Below, piece after piece: positions 44,745-56,475 of a stretch of 64,000 bases of DNA; within the stretch, counting starts at the first letter, position 1, and each line of letters starts with the position of its first letter. The position numbers and the translations under genes were made by a program. Below the pieces are notes generated by a model. It was given only the letters and a program-made list of their open reading frames with translations. It made no database searches and was not told the DNA's origin. The DNA comes from Loripinus fragilis (lineage: Eukaryota > Mollusca > Bivalvia > Lucinida > Lucinidae): contig OZ026524.1 of assembly GCA_964019695.1 (NCBI GenBank), positions 18,035,509-18,099,508 of the forward strand, written 5' to 3'.

Positions 44745-46935
44745 CACAAGGTAAAAGGGTCACAAAGAGATTGATGGGAGCAAACAAATGACATATAATG
44801 AACCGAGTAAGCAGGCATTTCCCAAACAGGTGGTGACTCTGAATTCGAACGTAACTGAATAAAAATTGCAGCTTAAATAGGACAATTAAGTGATAACACA
44901 GCAGGTAACCACAACAAAACATCAACTTGGAATGGTCAGTAATGCGTTACTAGTGGATTTAAGTTAACTTTACGATGGTTCAGTCCTAATCATCACTTTT
45001 GATGTGATTCTAAAACATGTAATTGAATGGCCCGCGTGGAGGTTCCTAACTCATCAATAAATCAACACAGAAAACAAAGGAATCATAGGTAAAACCATGG
45101 TGGTTCAAGGATATGAAGAGTTAACAGAAACAACGCTTACTCTGACATTTCACATTGCTACTGGAGCACTGGAGGAAATAAAAGCCAAAAGTTGAATCCT
45201 GGTGAGCCAACACACAGAGTACGTGTAAGTGTTAATTTGTGCGACAACTACTGCTAATTTCATATGTTAAGCAAATACAAGCTTTTGAAAATAAAATTAT
45301 TTAGGATTACATTTCGTTGCTCTTCTTTGAATGATGTAAAAGCTTCAAAGTGTTATGTTTCTGTCATGTGTATGCAAAGCAAAGTAGGGAAGGAGTCAAA
45401 GTTCTGGAACCGATACATTCAAGTACCACACCTGACCCAGGATACCATATGGGAAAGTGACAAATACACTAAAATAGTAGATACAGGAGAGCCAAGGAGT
45501 CAGCCATTTCCTCACAGGTGACCACAAGGCTGCATGACACAGACAAGACAATATAGCAAAGACAAACACAAAGAAGATCCACAAAAGAAATACCACCTTG
45601 GTATGGTCAGTAAGAAAATTACTGGAGGGCTCAAACTAGTTTCACGGTACCAACCTCACCCTTAACTCTGATGTGGATCAAGCTACATATATGTTTGGTT
45701 TCGCAAGAAAGATCCCTAACTTATCCATGAATTGTCTCCAAGTACAATAAATCAAGATATAAAAAGGATATAAAACAAAGATAAGGACTCAATAGTACAT
45801 ACAACTGAATACCGTAGCAAAAGAAATCAAGCAGTTAAACCCTAGTGGGCCTGACAGCAGACACAGCATCAGGTCCAAACTCTCTCATTTAAAGACAAGT
45901 CCTTAAATTGGAACTGTCAAAGCAAAGCAAACCTCCTAATTTCCTACCACCCCTGAAATCATATTAAGCAAATCTACTGCAGGTGAAAGTAGTTAATAGA
46001 ACTTGTGTTCACTGGTACATGTATATAAAGTAAAACCTGAGTGTTTCAGAGTTTTTTCAGTAGGTCTAAGTCCAATGAACACATTTATTGACGTTTCAAA
46101 ATCAGTTCTTGGGCTTTATAAGGCTCAGTATTACCAGGAATTCATTTAACACATCTTCTTACTATACATTTCTTTACAAGTTGTTATATCAACTTGATCT
46201 TCTTGTGTTTCAAACTGAATGTGACCATTGAGTATAGTATATCAGGCTATCCTTCATGTATATCAACATTTTCTCTGCGCTCTTATTGAATGGAGATTCC
46301 AGTTTAACAGAAGCTAAGAGAGCCACTATGTGAGCTAAACACTCTTTGTGTTTAAACAACGGCGGCAACTAGGGCACATATCTGGCCAGTAAAATATATC
46401 TAAGTAAGACAGACGCCAAAGAACAGGAAACGATACAATCAAGTACCACACCTGACCCAGGATTCCACATGTGAAAGTGATAAAAACACAATTAAACATC
46501 ACAAACAAGAGCCAATAGGTCAGCCCTTTCCCAGCAAGTGACCACACAACAGCAATAAACAGACGCGAAAGCATGCCAAACACAAGACATTAATAACACA
46601 AATGATCCACAAAAGAAATGCCGTCTTGGAAAGGTCAGTAAAATATTTTACTCGAGGGCTTATACTGGTTTCACGGCGCCAACCTCACCCTTAGTTCAGA
46701 TGTGGATCAAAGTAAGTAAGGGTGCAAAGATCAGGAATCGATACAATCAAGTACCACACCTGACCCAGGATACCAATTGGAAAGTGACAAACTCGCAGTT
46801 TGACACCATAAACGAGAGCCAAGAAGTCAGCCCTTTCCAAGAAGGTGACCACAAGGCACATATAAACAGACGCGCACAAAGGCATAGCAAACACAATACA
46901 GAAAAAACCCATAAAACATCCACAAAAGAAGACGC
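44745..46935 (+). repeat. Long tandem repeats, four diverged copies
   Basis: Copies at about 44745-45012 (most diverged), 45400-45690, 46424-46706 and 46733-46935. Shared words: CGATACA.TCAAGTACCACAC, CTGACCCAGGAT, GAGCCAA.AGTCAGCC, GTGACCACA, ATCCACAAAAGAAAT, GGTCAGTAA and TTTCACGG. In three copies the minus strand stays open and encodes a shared GILGQVWYL core. Between copies lie unrelated or decayed stretches. Function unknown. Confidence 0.75.
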
Positions 46936-47072
46936 ATAGATGTTTTCACCCCCAGTGGCCTCGGCTACTGTTCATTCTAAGGTGGTGATTCTGTTTTGAT
47001 GATTCATTGTTTGTTGTGGCTCCCATTGTGTTGGGTCTTTGTTTTATTGTTTACTTCTTATTGTTCTTTCTA

Positions 47073-48275
47073 CACTGACCCAAAATGAAAACTTTAACTT
47101 TATTTATTTGAATAACTGTTTTGTTAGTATACATTTCGTTATAAGATTTACGCATGCTTATCGAGACTTTGTCGCAGATAACGATTATGCAATTTTCATT
47201 CAAATCCCAGGTCTATTCAAGCGTCAACGCCTGAAAAACGTGACCCTTACCTTGCACGTGCTGAGGAACAGGCGGTTCATCAACAACTTTAAAACCGACA
47301 AGAAAACATTTGCAGCTGAGAACTGGTAATAAAAAACAATTAATTGTTACAAAACGCTTCCATTTAGTGACGGTACGTCTTTCAAAAGATCAAAGAAACC
47401 AAGTTTTTGGCGTGCTTAAGGCGGGGTCTACGGTATATGATATTGCGCATCATTTTGGCTGCCCTAGACAGACTATTCATAATCTTATGATCCTGTACAA
47501 CAGAACCGGGTATGTCAGAGTTCGTGCAAGACCTGGTCACGCACGTGTGACGACGTGACGTTCTTATCGCGTTAACACGTTAACTCACCAACGTAATCGT
47601 TTTAAACGGCAACAATTATTGCTCGTCTTTACGGGGTTCATGCACATACGATAATTAGTCATTTCGTGCAAAATAACGGACCTGGCATTTTCCAGCATAA
47701 CACTACAAGGCCTCACACAACACGTAAATAACCACACAATTCCATGCTAAAAATTACGTCAACCGCTTGCCTTGGCCTGCTTCATCGACGGTCATGAACC
47801 CCATAGAACACGTATAGGATGAATTGGGTCCTATGGTCAGGTCCAATTATCAAATGGATGCGCTAAATGACTCCAATATGCACCTCTGTCAGCATTACAT
47901 ACGTATTCCTAACGTGCTCATACAACGTTACGTAAGTTCAATGAGATGACGTATTCTGCTAAGCATTCGTAAAAATGGAGGTCACACTGGTTACTGATGA
48001 TCTTTTTAACATCACTTAAAGCACGCAGTCAGTAATTTCTTGTTTCCAAAATCTGTGTGACTTGAATATTTGTTTTTAGAAATTTTCATTTTGACCCCTC
48101 TCAACTGAATTATTCATAAAAATTATGCATTTTTTGATTTTAATCCAATAATTTTTTCAGAGACATCGATAAAGCATTGAAAATTCGATGACCGAAAAAA
48201 TTTACCCCGAAACTTAATTTATTATCAAAATATATACTTTTGAATACTATGTAAAGTTTTCATTTTGGGTCAGTG
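47073..48275 (+). mobile_element. Tc1-like DNA transposon, decayed
   Basis: 1.2 kb with 24-bp inverted ends: CACTGACCCAAAATGAAAAC then TTTA, and its complement at 48252-48275. TA flanks both ends (47071-47072, 48276-48277). It carries the transposase relic at 47310-47996 and has invaded the repeat region whose parts continue on each side (see 48278-48870). Confidence 0.95.
47310..47996 (+). pseudogene. Tc1-like transposase relic
   Basis: The first open block (to 47558) has the N-terminal helix-turn-helix of Tc1 transposases: LSKDQRNQVFGVLKAGSTVY, then a second HTH ending GHARVTT. A TGA follows. Further on, traces appear across frames: HFVQNNG, an FQHN..RPHTTR segment where the second catalytic Asp is replaced, then WPAS..MNPIEHV with a stop where Trp is expected, DELGPMVR, and a terminal NGGHTGY. 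The segment with the first catalytic Asp seems deleted; the total is about 690 bp instead of about 1 kb. It is inactive. Confidence 0.88.
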
Positions 48276-48277
48276 TA

Positions 48278-48870
48278 GTTTGTTGTCACCTTCCTGAGGT
48301 ATAGAAAGCTGGTTGCTATACTTTAATCATGTTGTTGTGTGGCTGTCAGTGTTCTTTGTATCTTCCCGTCTGGTGTCATGGGTTAGTTTGTGGTCTATAC
48401 TGGTGGCATTTCTTGGTCATACTCATCTGCTTTGGGCGCTTCTATCTAGTTCTGCTTAATGAGATCAATAGAACAGATTAGGATACATTCAACATAAAAT
48501 GGGGTAAGTGGGTTGGTGCCTGATGCTTATCTGTAGCTGGACTCACCGTGGCTCAACTTTAGGTTTTCTTTAGCTCTGACTATCAGTGAGTCATGAGCCC
48601 TTTTCTTTGTTTCATCATTGAGTGTTAATTTGATTAGAGTGTTTTCCATGATGTTACATTGCATTAGTTAGATGGCCTCCATGCGAGCTGAACATTTCTT
48701 GTATTTCAACAACAGCAGAATCTAGGGCGAAGATTTGGTACCAGTAAAATGCATTTAACCCCCCCCCCCCCCCCCCCGGTGGCTTAGGCTGCTGCCCGTT
48801 CTAAGGCGGTGGTCCTGTTGTTGTTGACTTTTTGTTTGTTGTTACTCCCATTGTGGGAGTCTGTAATTGT
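48278..48870 (+). repeat. Second copy of the DNA flanking the Tc1 insertion
   Basis: GGTGGCTTAGGCTGCTGCCC then GTTCTAAGGCGGTGGTCCTG (48778-48818) matches GTGGCCTCGGCTACTGTTCA and TTCTAAGGTGGTGATTCTG (46952-46994). ATGCGAGCTGAACA..AACAACAGCAGAATCTAGG (48682-48724) matches 46328-46371. A run of 19 C lies at 48759-48777. No coding domain. Confidence 0.6.
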
Positions 48871-49963
48871 TATATGTTTTGTTGTGCGTTGCTTTGTGTC
48901 CGTTCTGGTATTGCAATCATCTTGATGGGGAAGAGAGAGCTAATTGCTTTGCTTAATTTGTCTTCCTGGTGTCTCGTGGTGGTTGAGCGGCTTTTCCTCG
49001 CCGTGCCACGGGGTTGTCTGCAGTTTGTGATTGTGGTATTTCCTGATCATACTTACTTACTATTTTTTTTTAGTGTCTTGAAATTATCCTGTATCTCTCA
49101 GGTCTTTAAAAAGCGTATCAATCAATGTAATCACTGGCGCCTCAGCGTTTCCCACCATGTCTATATTGCTGATTGAAAACACAGTTTCTGAACATGAAGA
49201 TGTAAATCCAACAACTGAGTCTGCAGCTGTGTGTCTAAAAAGGGTTGCAGAAGCACAATTCTATGTTTCTAGGTCACAACGTCGATCATCTGGCCTATCT
49301 AGAATAGTTCAAAACATCTAAATATGAGATGGGTTCTGAATGCTGAAATCGTTGTCGTGATTTTGTTTTTTGTTGTTGTTTTTTGTGTGTGTTTAGGATA
49401 CATATTAATTGTCTTCCACATAATGTAAATCAATGATACACAAACTTTAACATTTGTCAAAATATACAAGAATTAGTTGTACTCTATATTGGCCTTTCTT
49501 TTGAGGGAGGTATGATGGAACAAAATTAACAACTCCACACTGTGTAGCAAAATTGCAACATTAATCTTGCAGAGACATGATTGTACCTGAAAATAAAAAT
49601 GATAAATTATGAATATTATTAATTATTAATAACGAAACATCTTCGGATGCACAAATATATGTTTTCTGTGCTGTGTTTTGCTGACTGGTTTCACATAATA
49701 TACATGCATTTAAACAACTATTAAAGTTCTTTTTAGAAAAAAAACAATTGATTTGATACCAGTGAAACTACCGAATTTTAAGGTCTAATAGGTACAATTA
49801 TTGCATTTTTATAGTAAAACCAAAGATCTCCAGTAGGACACACTGCGCTTACAAACAGTGATTGAGTACAATTTAGTTATTTCCAGAAAGACAGATACAC
49901 TCATAGATAGATAGATTAATATATGGATGGATAGATAGGTATATTCAGTAAATATACATGTAC
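48871..49963. other. Non-genic stretch
   Basis: A 114-codon frame (48832-49176) shows no domain and starts inside repeat DNA. Otherwise AT-rich sequence. Confidence 0.4.
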
Positions 49964-50068
<105 letters not shown>

Positions 50069-50209
50069 TACATTTTGCCTTTCATGTCACATATAGGCTT
50101 CCGTAAAAACGTGATACTTGTGCAAATATGCTCTAAGTTCATTAAAAAAATAGTTCATTTAAGAATTTCAGCCTTCATGAATGAATCTTTAGATTTTTGC
50201 AATCGTCCA

Positions 50210-50930
50210 TAGCCTCCTGAACGTCACAAAATTTGACTGACAGCTGCCAAGCTCACTTGCCCATGCGATTCGCTTCAAACATTTAATTCATTCGCCAGAT
50301 GTGACACTGGTTTTGTGATTGACAGCAAACCACACATGAGTTGCATGTGCAAAACAAGCTTCTGGTTTGCTCCATTGGCTGTCCGTGTTCACTTTGGCTG
50401 TTCCACTTTTCCGTTTTACACTCCAACAAAACCGATAATACGATGAAATGTTAAATACAAACTTGCTTTATCTCCTCAATTATAAATATTTCTAAATATT
50501 AGTTATTGGGAGCGCAGTGGCTCAGTGGTAGAGTGCTTTACTCGACACCGAGGGGCCGCGGGTTCGAGCCTCACCGACGTCACTGCGTTGTGGTCCTTTA
50601 TCCTAGCTTAGCACTGGTTCAACCCAGGAAGACCCGTCCCTGTTTAACTGAAAGATTGTTGATGGGACGTAAAGAATCAAATAAAAAAAACCAAGCAAAC
50701 AATTATATTAGTTATTTATAATAAAATGTAAATATAAGCAATAAATTCAATTTTTGGAATGTTCATGGAATCATAAATACTTCGGGTCTCTTGCAAAGTA
50801 ACTGAAGCACATCATAAATACTTCGGGTCTCTTGCAAAGTTAACGTGAAGCCCTTCGGGTTTCACTAACTTTGAAAGAGACCCTAAGTATTCATGATTCC
50901 ATGAACATTCCAGAAATCGAATTCATTTTT
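50210..50930 (-). repeat. Repeat family B, copy 2, split by a SINE
   Basis: The body (50218-50500) is the inverse of 30404-30690: ACAGCTGCCAAGCTCACTTG, GCATGTGCAAAACAAGC, CCACTTTTCCGTTTTACA. The palindrome is 50744-50928: TTTTGGAATGTTCATGGAAT pairs with ATTCCATGAACATTCCAGAA, with the left arm holding a ~55-bp tandem duplication (TAAATACTTCGGGTCTCTTG twice). Confidence 0.88.
50508..50704 (+). mobile_element. tRNA-derived SINE, copy 5
   Basis: Head GGGAGCGCAGTGGCTCAGTG, B box GGTTCGAGCCTCACC, tail CGTAAAGAATCAAATAAAA. Exact target duplications ATATTAGTTATT at 50496-50507 and 50705-50716. It lacks the GAGCAAGACACA box of the other copies, a deletion near 50600. Confidence 0.96.
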
Positions 50931-50974
50931 CAAATGAAGACAGTGAGTGGAGCTAAAATTTCATGAAGTTCAAA

Positions 50975-52085
50975 CCCCTCTTGTATGGGTAGTTTTGCAT
51001 GTATTTTTCCCCATACATGTACTGTAAAGTCCTGAATGTATTTTCCCCATGTATGAGTAGTGGTGCATGTATTTCCCTATGTATGAGTTGTGTTGCATGC
51101 ATTTACCCATATATGTGTAGTGATGCATGTATTTCTCTTACATGTACTTCCTCCTGTATGAATAGGTTCGCATGCATTTTAAACCATACATGTAAAGTGT
51201 TTCGTGTATACTCCAAAGATATAAGTATGTTGCATTTCCCCCTGTATGAGTAGTTTTGCATACGTATGAAGTGTTTCATGTATTTTTCTCATATATGAGT
51301 GGTGTTGCGTGCATTTTCCTCATGAACTAGTAGTGCTGCATATATTTACCTTGTGTATCAGTAGTGTTGCATGTAGTTTCCCCATGTATGAGGTGAGTGG
51401 CATGTAGTTTTCCCTTGTATGAGAAGTGTTGCATGCATTTTCCCATGTCTGAGTAATGATGCATTCATTATCCCATGTCAGAGTGGGCCCCGTAGCACAG
51501 TCGGTAGCGATGCCAACATCAAATCAAGCGATTGGGAGTACGATCATGGCCCAGTCCCATATATTCGTGGAGATTGATCAAGAAATAAAAACGTGTTTAA
51601 TATATTTTCCCCATGTATCATTAGTGCTGCACGCATTTACCCCATGTATCGGTCATTTGGCATGTATTTTCCCATGTATACATAGTGGTACACGTATTTT
51701 CCCCGAGTATGAGTAGTGTTGCATGTATTTCCCCGTGTATGGATAGTGTTTCATGAATTTCGTCCATGTATGAGAAGTGTAACATGCATTTCATTCATGT
51801 ATGAGTAGAGGTGAATGCAATTTTCCCATGTATTAGTAATGTTGTGTGCATTTCTCCCATGTGTGTGTAGAGTCCATTGTATTCCCCATGTATGAGTAGT
51901 GTGGCATTCATATCCATATATATGAGTAGTGTTGGATGCATTTTTTCTCATGATAGAGAAGTGTTGCATGTATTACCTCATTTATGAATAGTGTTGCATG
52001 CATTCTCCTCATATATGAGTAGTGCCGCATGCATTTTACCCATGTTTTAGTGAGTGTTTTATGTATATTTTCAATGTTTGATTAG
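50975..52085 (+). repeat. 31-bp minisatellite, about 1.1 kb
   Basis: The unit reads roughly GCATGTATTTTCCCCATGTA then TGAGTAGTGTT, repeated some thirty times with much drift. It is interrupted by a tRNA-like insert (51484-51598). No gene. Confidence 0.92.
51484..51598 (+). mobile_element. Third tRNA-derived SINE-like insert
   Basis: GGGCCCCGTAGCACAGTCGG with an A-box-like start and a GGGAGTACGATC B-box-like end, then a short AT-rich tail GAAATAAAAACG. It sits within the minisatellite. Target duplications are obscured by the array. Confidence 0.6.
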
Positions 52086-52889
52086 TGTGACAGATCTACT
52101 CTGATAACGTGACGCTGACGTTACATAACGTGACGCTGACGTCCCAGAAACCATGCCAAGACAATAAAAAGTGTGATTGCAGCAACATAAACGGTTATAA
52201 ATGAAGTTTATGTTTTTTTTAATAAAATAACGCTATCATAGCAATATTTTATTGAAAAATACATAAACTTCATGTATTCTGCTGATTAAATTTTTCGGGT
52301 AATCATAAAAATGGATTTTAATAGGGCTGAACCCACATGCTAAAAAACTAATATTCCTTACGCCTGTTTGGGCTAACAAAATTGAGCTTTTTCGTACATC
52401 ATCACGCGTAATGCGCCTTAAGTACACCCAAGGCTTGATTCGATTCTCGAATTGTGCCGGACTTTCCCGATTTGCTCGGTTTGGGTGTTCACCTTCATTA
52501 GGAGCTAGAAACTGTGTGAAAGCCCACTGACATATTATAAAAGGAAACAACTACTTTGAAACGGGATGTATGAATGGCATTCTTGTAAATGAAATTTGAA
52601 AGCATTCACAAAAGGATGGAAACAATAGATTCATAATATTCTACAATGGTCTTACTGGAAAAGCAAGATCTCCAAAATGTGGCCTATCCAACTCCGATGA
52701 CATTCAGAATCATGTTGAAGAAACAGATATTTATAACACAAACTCTTTCCATAGATCATTAGGGATTGGAACTCCGTCCACGAATATGTAACTGTTCTAC
52801 TGAAATAGTAGATGATTGCGTTGCTAACATTTCTTTTCAATGAGAGCTGGGGACTTATTGTCCCAAAGGTGATTGATTGTCAGATTGAA
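52086..52889. repeat. Non-genic, with short tandem repeat and hairpin
   Basis: ATAACGTGACGCTGACGT occurs twice (52101-52143). At 52200-52275 AAATGAAGTTTATGTTTTTT pairs with AAAATACATAAACTTCATG across ATTTTATT blocks. A 104-codon minus frame (52236-52550) has normal composition but no recognised domain. Confidence 0.6.
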
Positions 52890-53470
52890 CTACTGTGAAC
52901 TACGCGGTAGTCATTACATTTTCGCCTTTCACAGCCGTGGTAATTATTGCTTTGTTGCCTTTCACAGCAGCGGTAGTCATTACTTTCTTGACTTTCACAG
53001 TCGTGGTTGTCACTACCTTTTGCCTTTCAAAGCTGTGGTTGTCATTACTTTAAAAATTCTTGACTTTCACAGTCACGGTTGTCATTATTTTCTTGATATT
53101 CACAGTCAAGGTCGTCATTACTTTTTCACCTTTCAAAGCTGCAGTTGTAATTACTTTTTTGCCTTTCACAGCCACGGTTGACATTATTTTCTCGCAGAAG
53201 TCATTACTTTTTCGCATTTCACAGTCCCAGTACTCATTCCTTTTTTGCCTCTCACAGTCCCAGTAGTCATTGCTTTTTTTTCGTCCATTGCACAGTCGCG
53301 GTAGTTATTAACAGCCGCGTAGTCATTACTTGTATGCTTTTCACAGCCGCAGCAGTCATCACTTTTTCGCCTTTCACCGTCGCGGTAGTAATTTCCTCAT
53401 AGCCTTTAACCATCGCTGTAGTCATTACTTTTTCTCCTTTCACAATCTCGGTAGTCATATTGTCTTTCAC
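52890..53470 (+). repeat. 33-bp minisatellite
   Basis: About 17 units of GTAGTCATTACTTTTTCGCC then TTTCACAGCCGCG, drifted. Because 33 is a multiple of three, both strands stay open for long runs (11-residue repeats such as AFHSRGSHYFF and VKGEKVMTTAT). Coding use is not supported. Confidence 0.92.
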
Positions 53471-54106
53471 ACTCCTTAAAAAGATGGTCTTTATACCACA
53501 ACAGAATACTATTTTCGCCAGTGCTTTAGCATGAAAACTAAGGTGGAAGGGGTTTAATCTTATACTCAGAATGTCTTAGCTCAAGGTATCTACGAGTATT
53601 TGGGCTAGCACGTGCGCTTGTAGTAATTATCGCATTGTTGAGCAATGAAGGCTCTGACGAGTCTGTGAATTTGCACAGACTCGTCTGAGCATTCGATGCT
53701 CATACGCCATGAAGACACAGACCAAACGTTAAGCGTCTAGCCCTTCTGAATACATCAGCATATGCGTTTAATGGTTTCTATTGCACATATGCGATAACTT
53801 CCAAATTGTTGTAGGCTGGCTCATTTTTCTTGCGCATCAAGTAATCTAAAGATAAGCCAGTCTTGATTGTTTAACACTCAGATACGGATGAGTTTAAACT
53901 TCCGCGTAGACTTACATGAATACTCTTCAATGTTATAAGTATCTCAAGTATTAGGAGGGCAACACTTTTTTTAAATCTCAGAAAAGCTATTGTTTCAAGT
54001 GAATTGAAGTACTGAACTTTTACTTAATTTGATATTCCAGCTACATGTACTTGCATTACAACACTGTAACAGTTAGGACAATAGACGAACTGATTTGAAT
54101 GACATA
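53471..54106. repeat. Non-genic, with dyad family L copy 2
   Basis: GGCTCTGACGAGTCTGTGAA then TTTGCACAGACTCGTC (53650-53685) is a second copy of the dyad at 14970. Nothing else is recognised. Confidence 0.6.
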
Positions 54107-54311
54107 CAGTAAAACCTGTGTAAAACAGCCACTATAAAATATACAAAACAGAGGTCTAAATGACAAATGGTAGCTTAATGAAGGTCGAAAGTATTGCAGA
54201 ATGCTCCCTTTGGACCATTATGCGTAATTTTGATCTGCATTAAGCGATAATTGGTCTTGAAAAAGAATTTTCGGTCTTTCTGAGAGTGACCGTTTTACAC
54301 AGGTTTTATTG
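54107..54311. mobile_element. TA-flanked MITE family J, copy 2
   Basis: 205 bp. Ends CAGTAAAACCTGTGTAAAAC and GTTTTACACAGGTTTTATTG beside TA. Inner GCAGAATGCTCC and TTAAGCGATAATTGGTCTTG match copy 1. Confidence 0.9.
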
Positions 54312-54384
54312 TACTTTTCACTGTATAATTCGAAATTGAAGTGTTGAGTGCAACCAGGTACTTTAGTCACATGTGCTGATCCAT

Positions 54385-54580
54385 TCGGGGGGGGGGGGGG
54401 GGGCTGAAAACATGTTTGGTCACCCACGTATTTCACAGAGGGCCATAGGGAATCAATGCTTCTTGACGAGTTCCATACCAGTGTTTCTAAGGAAACACAA
54501 AGCAATTTGTGATTTTCTAGAGGGGAAGAGGGGTGGGGGTCGTACCCACTGTTCACCCTCTGGATCCGCCTATGAGGCCA
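54385..54580. repeat. Family I-like end with G run
   Basis: A G run (54388-54403) and the right end CCCTCTGGATCCGCCTATGA recall family I ends at 15966 and 28460. The left end is unclear. Confidence 0.4.
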
Positions 54581-55389
54581 CTTTTGGGCAGATTTGGGTT
54601 AACCAAGTAAGTGGCCACTTTTCTACCCAATGTTTTTTTCTGACTAAGCGCCAATGATATTGAAATGTATGTTTGCCTTAATATGGGCATTTTAATGGAT
54701 TGAAGTTAGGCGGTGCTTTGGAACAGTTTTCTGTCACTTTACAGGCCCTAGGTTCAAAAATGCCCCCCCCCTCCCCGACAGAAAAACATGAAAGTTTTGA
54801 AAAAAAAAGGTTTATGTTTAATTTATTTTAAAATTGAAGCAATCGCAGATGGTTACAAACCGGTCTAGCCAACTTGAAAAAAAAGGAAAGTTTGCTAATG
54901 CCAGATTTTTTGCGAACTTTCCAAATTATCTCATTTCCGAGGGTTTTAATAAAGTCAGCAGCAGCCCATGCTGAACTCATTGTATGTGTTTTATTATGTC
55001 TGAACATGGCAAATTGAACAAGGCTTGGTCAGTCCAGTTTTTGATTTTGCAACGAGTAATATTTCATTAAGCATGTTAAGGCTATCCACTTCCCGGCAGT
55101 TTCACTAGGAACTTTCAAAAATCTTTTGAAACTGCACAAGTCAGTGTTGTTTTTTTATTTTCAAAGTTAGAACAGTATTTTACTTCCAAAAATGCTTTGA
55201 GGCGTGACTTTATCGATAAGAGCATTGAATGAATCCAGGGTCATTACTTAAAGGTCGTGGTAGAAATATACCTTGTAATAATAAGTACATGTAATCGCTG
55301 AAAGTTTCACTGCATACAGTTGACACATTGTAATACAGCGTACAGAGTCATGCAAAATTTCTATGGAAATTGCATGCTTATATCTGAAT
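54581..55389. other. Non-genic stretch
   Basis: No feature is recognised; C run at 54763-54770 and A run at 54802. Confidence 0.35.
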
Positions 55390-55790
55390 TTCTTTGATTA
55401 AGCTGTCGATACATAGATGATCTTACATGAGTGCTCATGTTTTATTGATTTTATTAAGCGATCTAGGGACAAGAGATAAAATAAGAGGCTTGCCGAGCAT
55501 CTTATCTTTTCTTCGCAAACGAGTTTAATAAATTCAATAATACAAGAGCACGAATGTTAGATTCTATTTATCATATGACATTAAGAATACTTTGAAATAT
55601 TATTTCTGGCGTAAAAACGTTATTTTTTGTCATTATGTTTAAGCAACGTTATTATGGGCGTCATAGCGTTCCCGTAAAAACTGCATACCATTTGTGGTTT
55701 ATCGATTTTATTGCATCGAGTTAAATCACTCCCAGACGCGACGTCATGAGATAAAAATAGTTGCTGTCTTCGTGTATAACGCAGGAGATA
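55390..55790 (-). mobile_element. Palindrome-bearing repeat family A, copy 2
   Basis: Inverse of 29078-29940. The palindrome at 55448-55550 (TTATTGATTTTATTAAGCG, GAGATAAAATAAGAGGCTTG) has its GAGGCTTGCCGAGC core at 55485-55498. The larger 29481-type palindrome is absent, so it is shorter. Confidence 0.8.
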
Positions 55791-55836
55791 CGGACAGTCA
55801 GATTATGTCAAAACGTTTTTCTCTTATTCATCTATA

Positions 55837-56399
55837 CTGACGGACTTTAAAAAACGCAAAGCTAATTTTCCATTATATCTTTCAAAAGACAGTTAAATGT
55901 AATCTCCCTTTGCTTCGGTAATGTCAACATGAAGTGACTTCTTCACCCAGCAATTTAGTTTTAATTGTCGACGTTATAATTGCCTCTTCAAAAAGTTAGT
56001 CACTGAACCATTTCTTAAGTAGCGGAGATTTTAAGTAATCGAATAAAAGGGTAAAACAAATTAACGTCAAACTAGTAAACACGCTGTTCCACAGACCTGA
56101 AAATCAATATGAAATCGATTTCTCGATGACCAACAAAGTCCTTGAAACAATTTTGATGCTTCTCGTGTTTCGTCATTAAAAGAAGTGGGAAATCTTTCAC
56201 GTCACCTGAAATAGTTGACCCATATCTCAAAACCTTACATTCTTAATGCGTTGAATTCATTTTAATTGGACAAGTTACATTCATGTGTTACTTATTAATG
56301 AACGCTCTTTAACATATTATCAAAAATATTGTTTTGCACCCCTTTTCGAGGCATGAATTATAGCTGTTATCAGAGTGTTGCGTTTTTAAAGTTTGACAG
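55837..56399 (-). mobile_element. TA-flanked MITE, CTGACGGACTTT family, copy 2
   Basis: 563 bp. Ends CTGACGGACTTTAAAAAACG and TGCGTTTTTAAAGTTTGACAG, both flanked by TA (55835-55836, 56400-56401). It is colinear, in inverse orientation, with 25759-26341 (shared GATAACAGC, TAAAGAGC.TTCATT). Confidence 0.9.
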
Positions 56400-56475
56400 T
56401 ATATATCACGGCTGTCAATAGCATCTTAGAACGAATAAAAATGTAAATGGATAGAGTATCCATGGAATAGTTTAT

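Noticed and set aside
48832..49176. 114-codon frame as a membrane protein
   Set aside because: Hydrophobic because of T-rich DNA; it begins in duplicated repeat sequence.
52236..52550. 104-codon minus-strand frame as a gene
   Set aside because: Reasonable composition but no recognised domain, and its 3' part runs through an AT-rich hairpin; left as non-genic.
50975..53470. Regularly spaced repeats considered as a CRISPR-like array
   Set aside because: Units are contiguous, drifted and have no unique spacers; the setting is eukaryotic with no cas genes.
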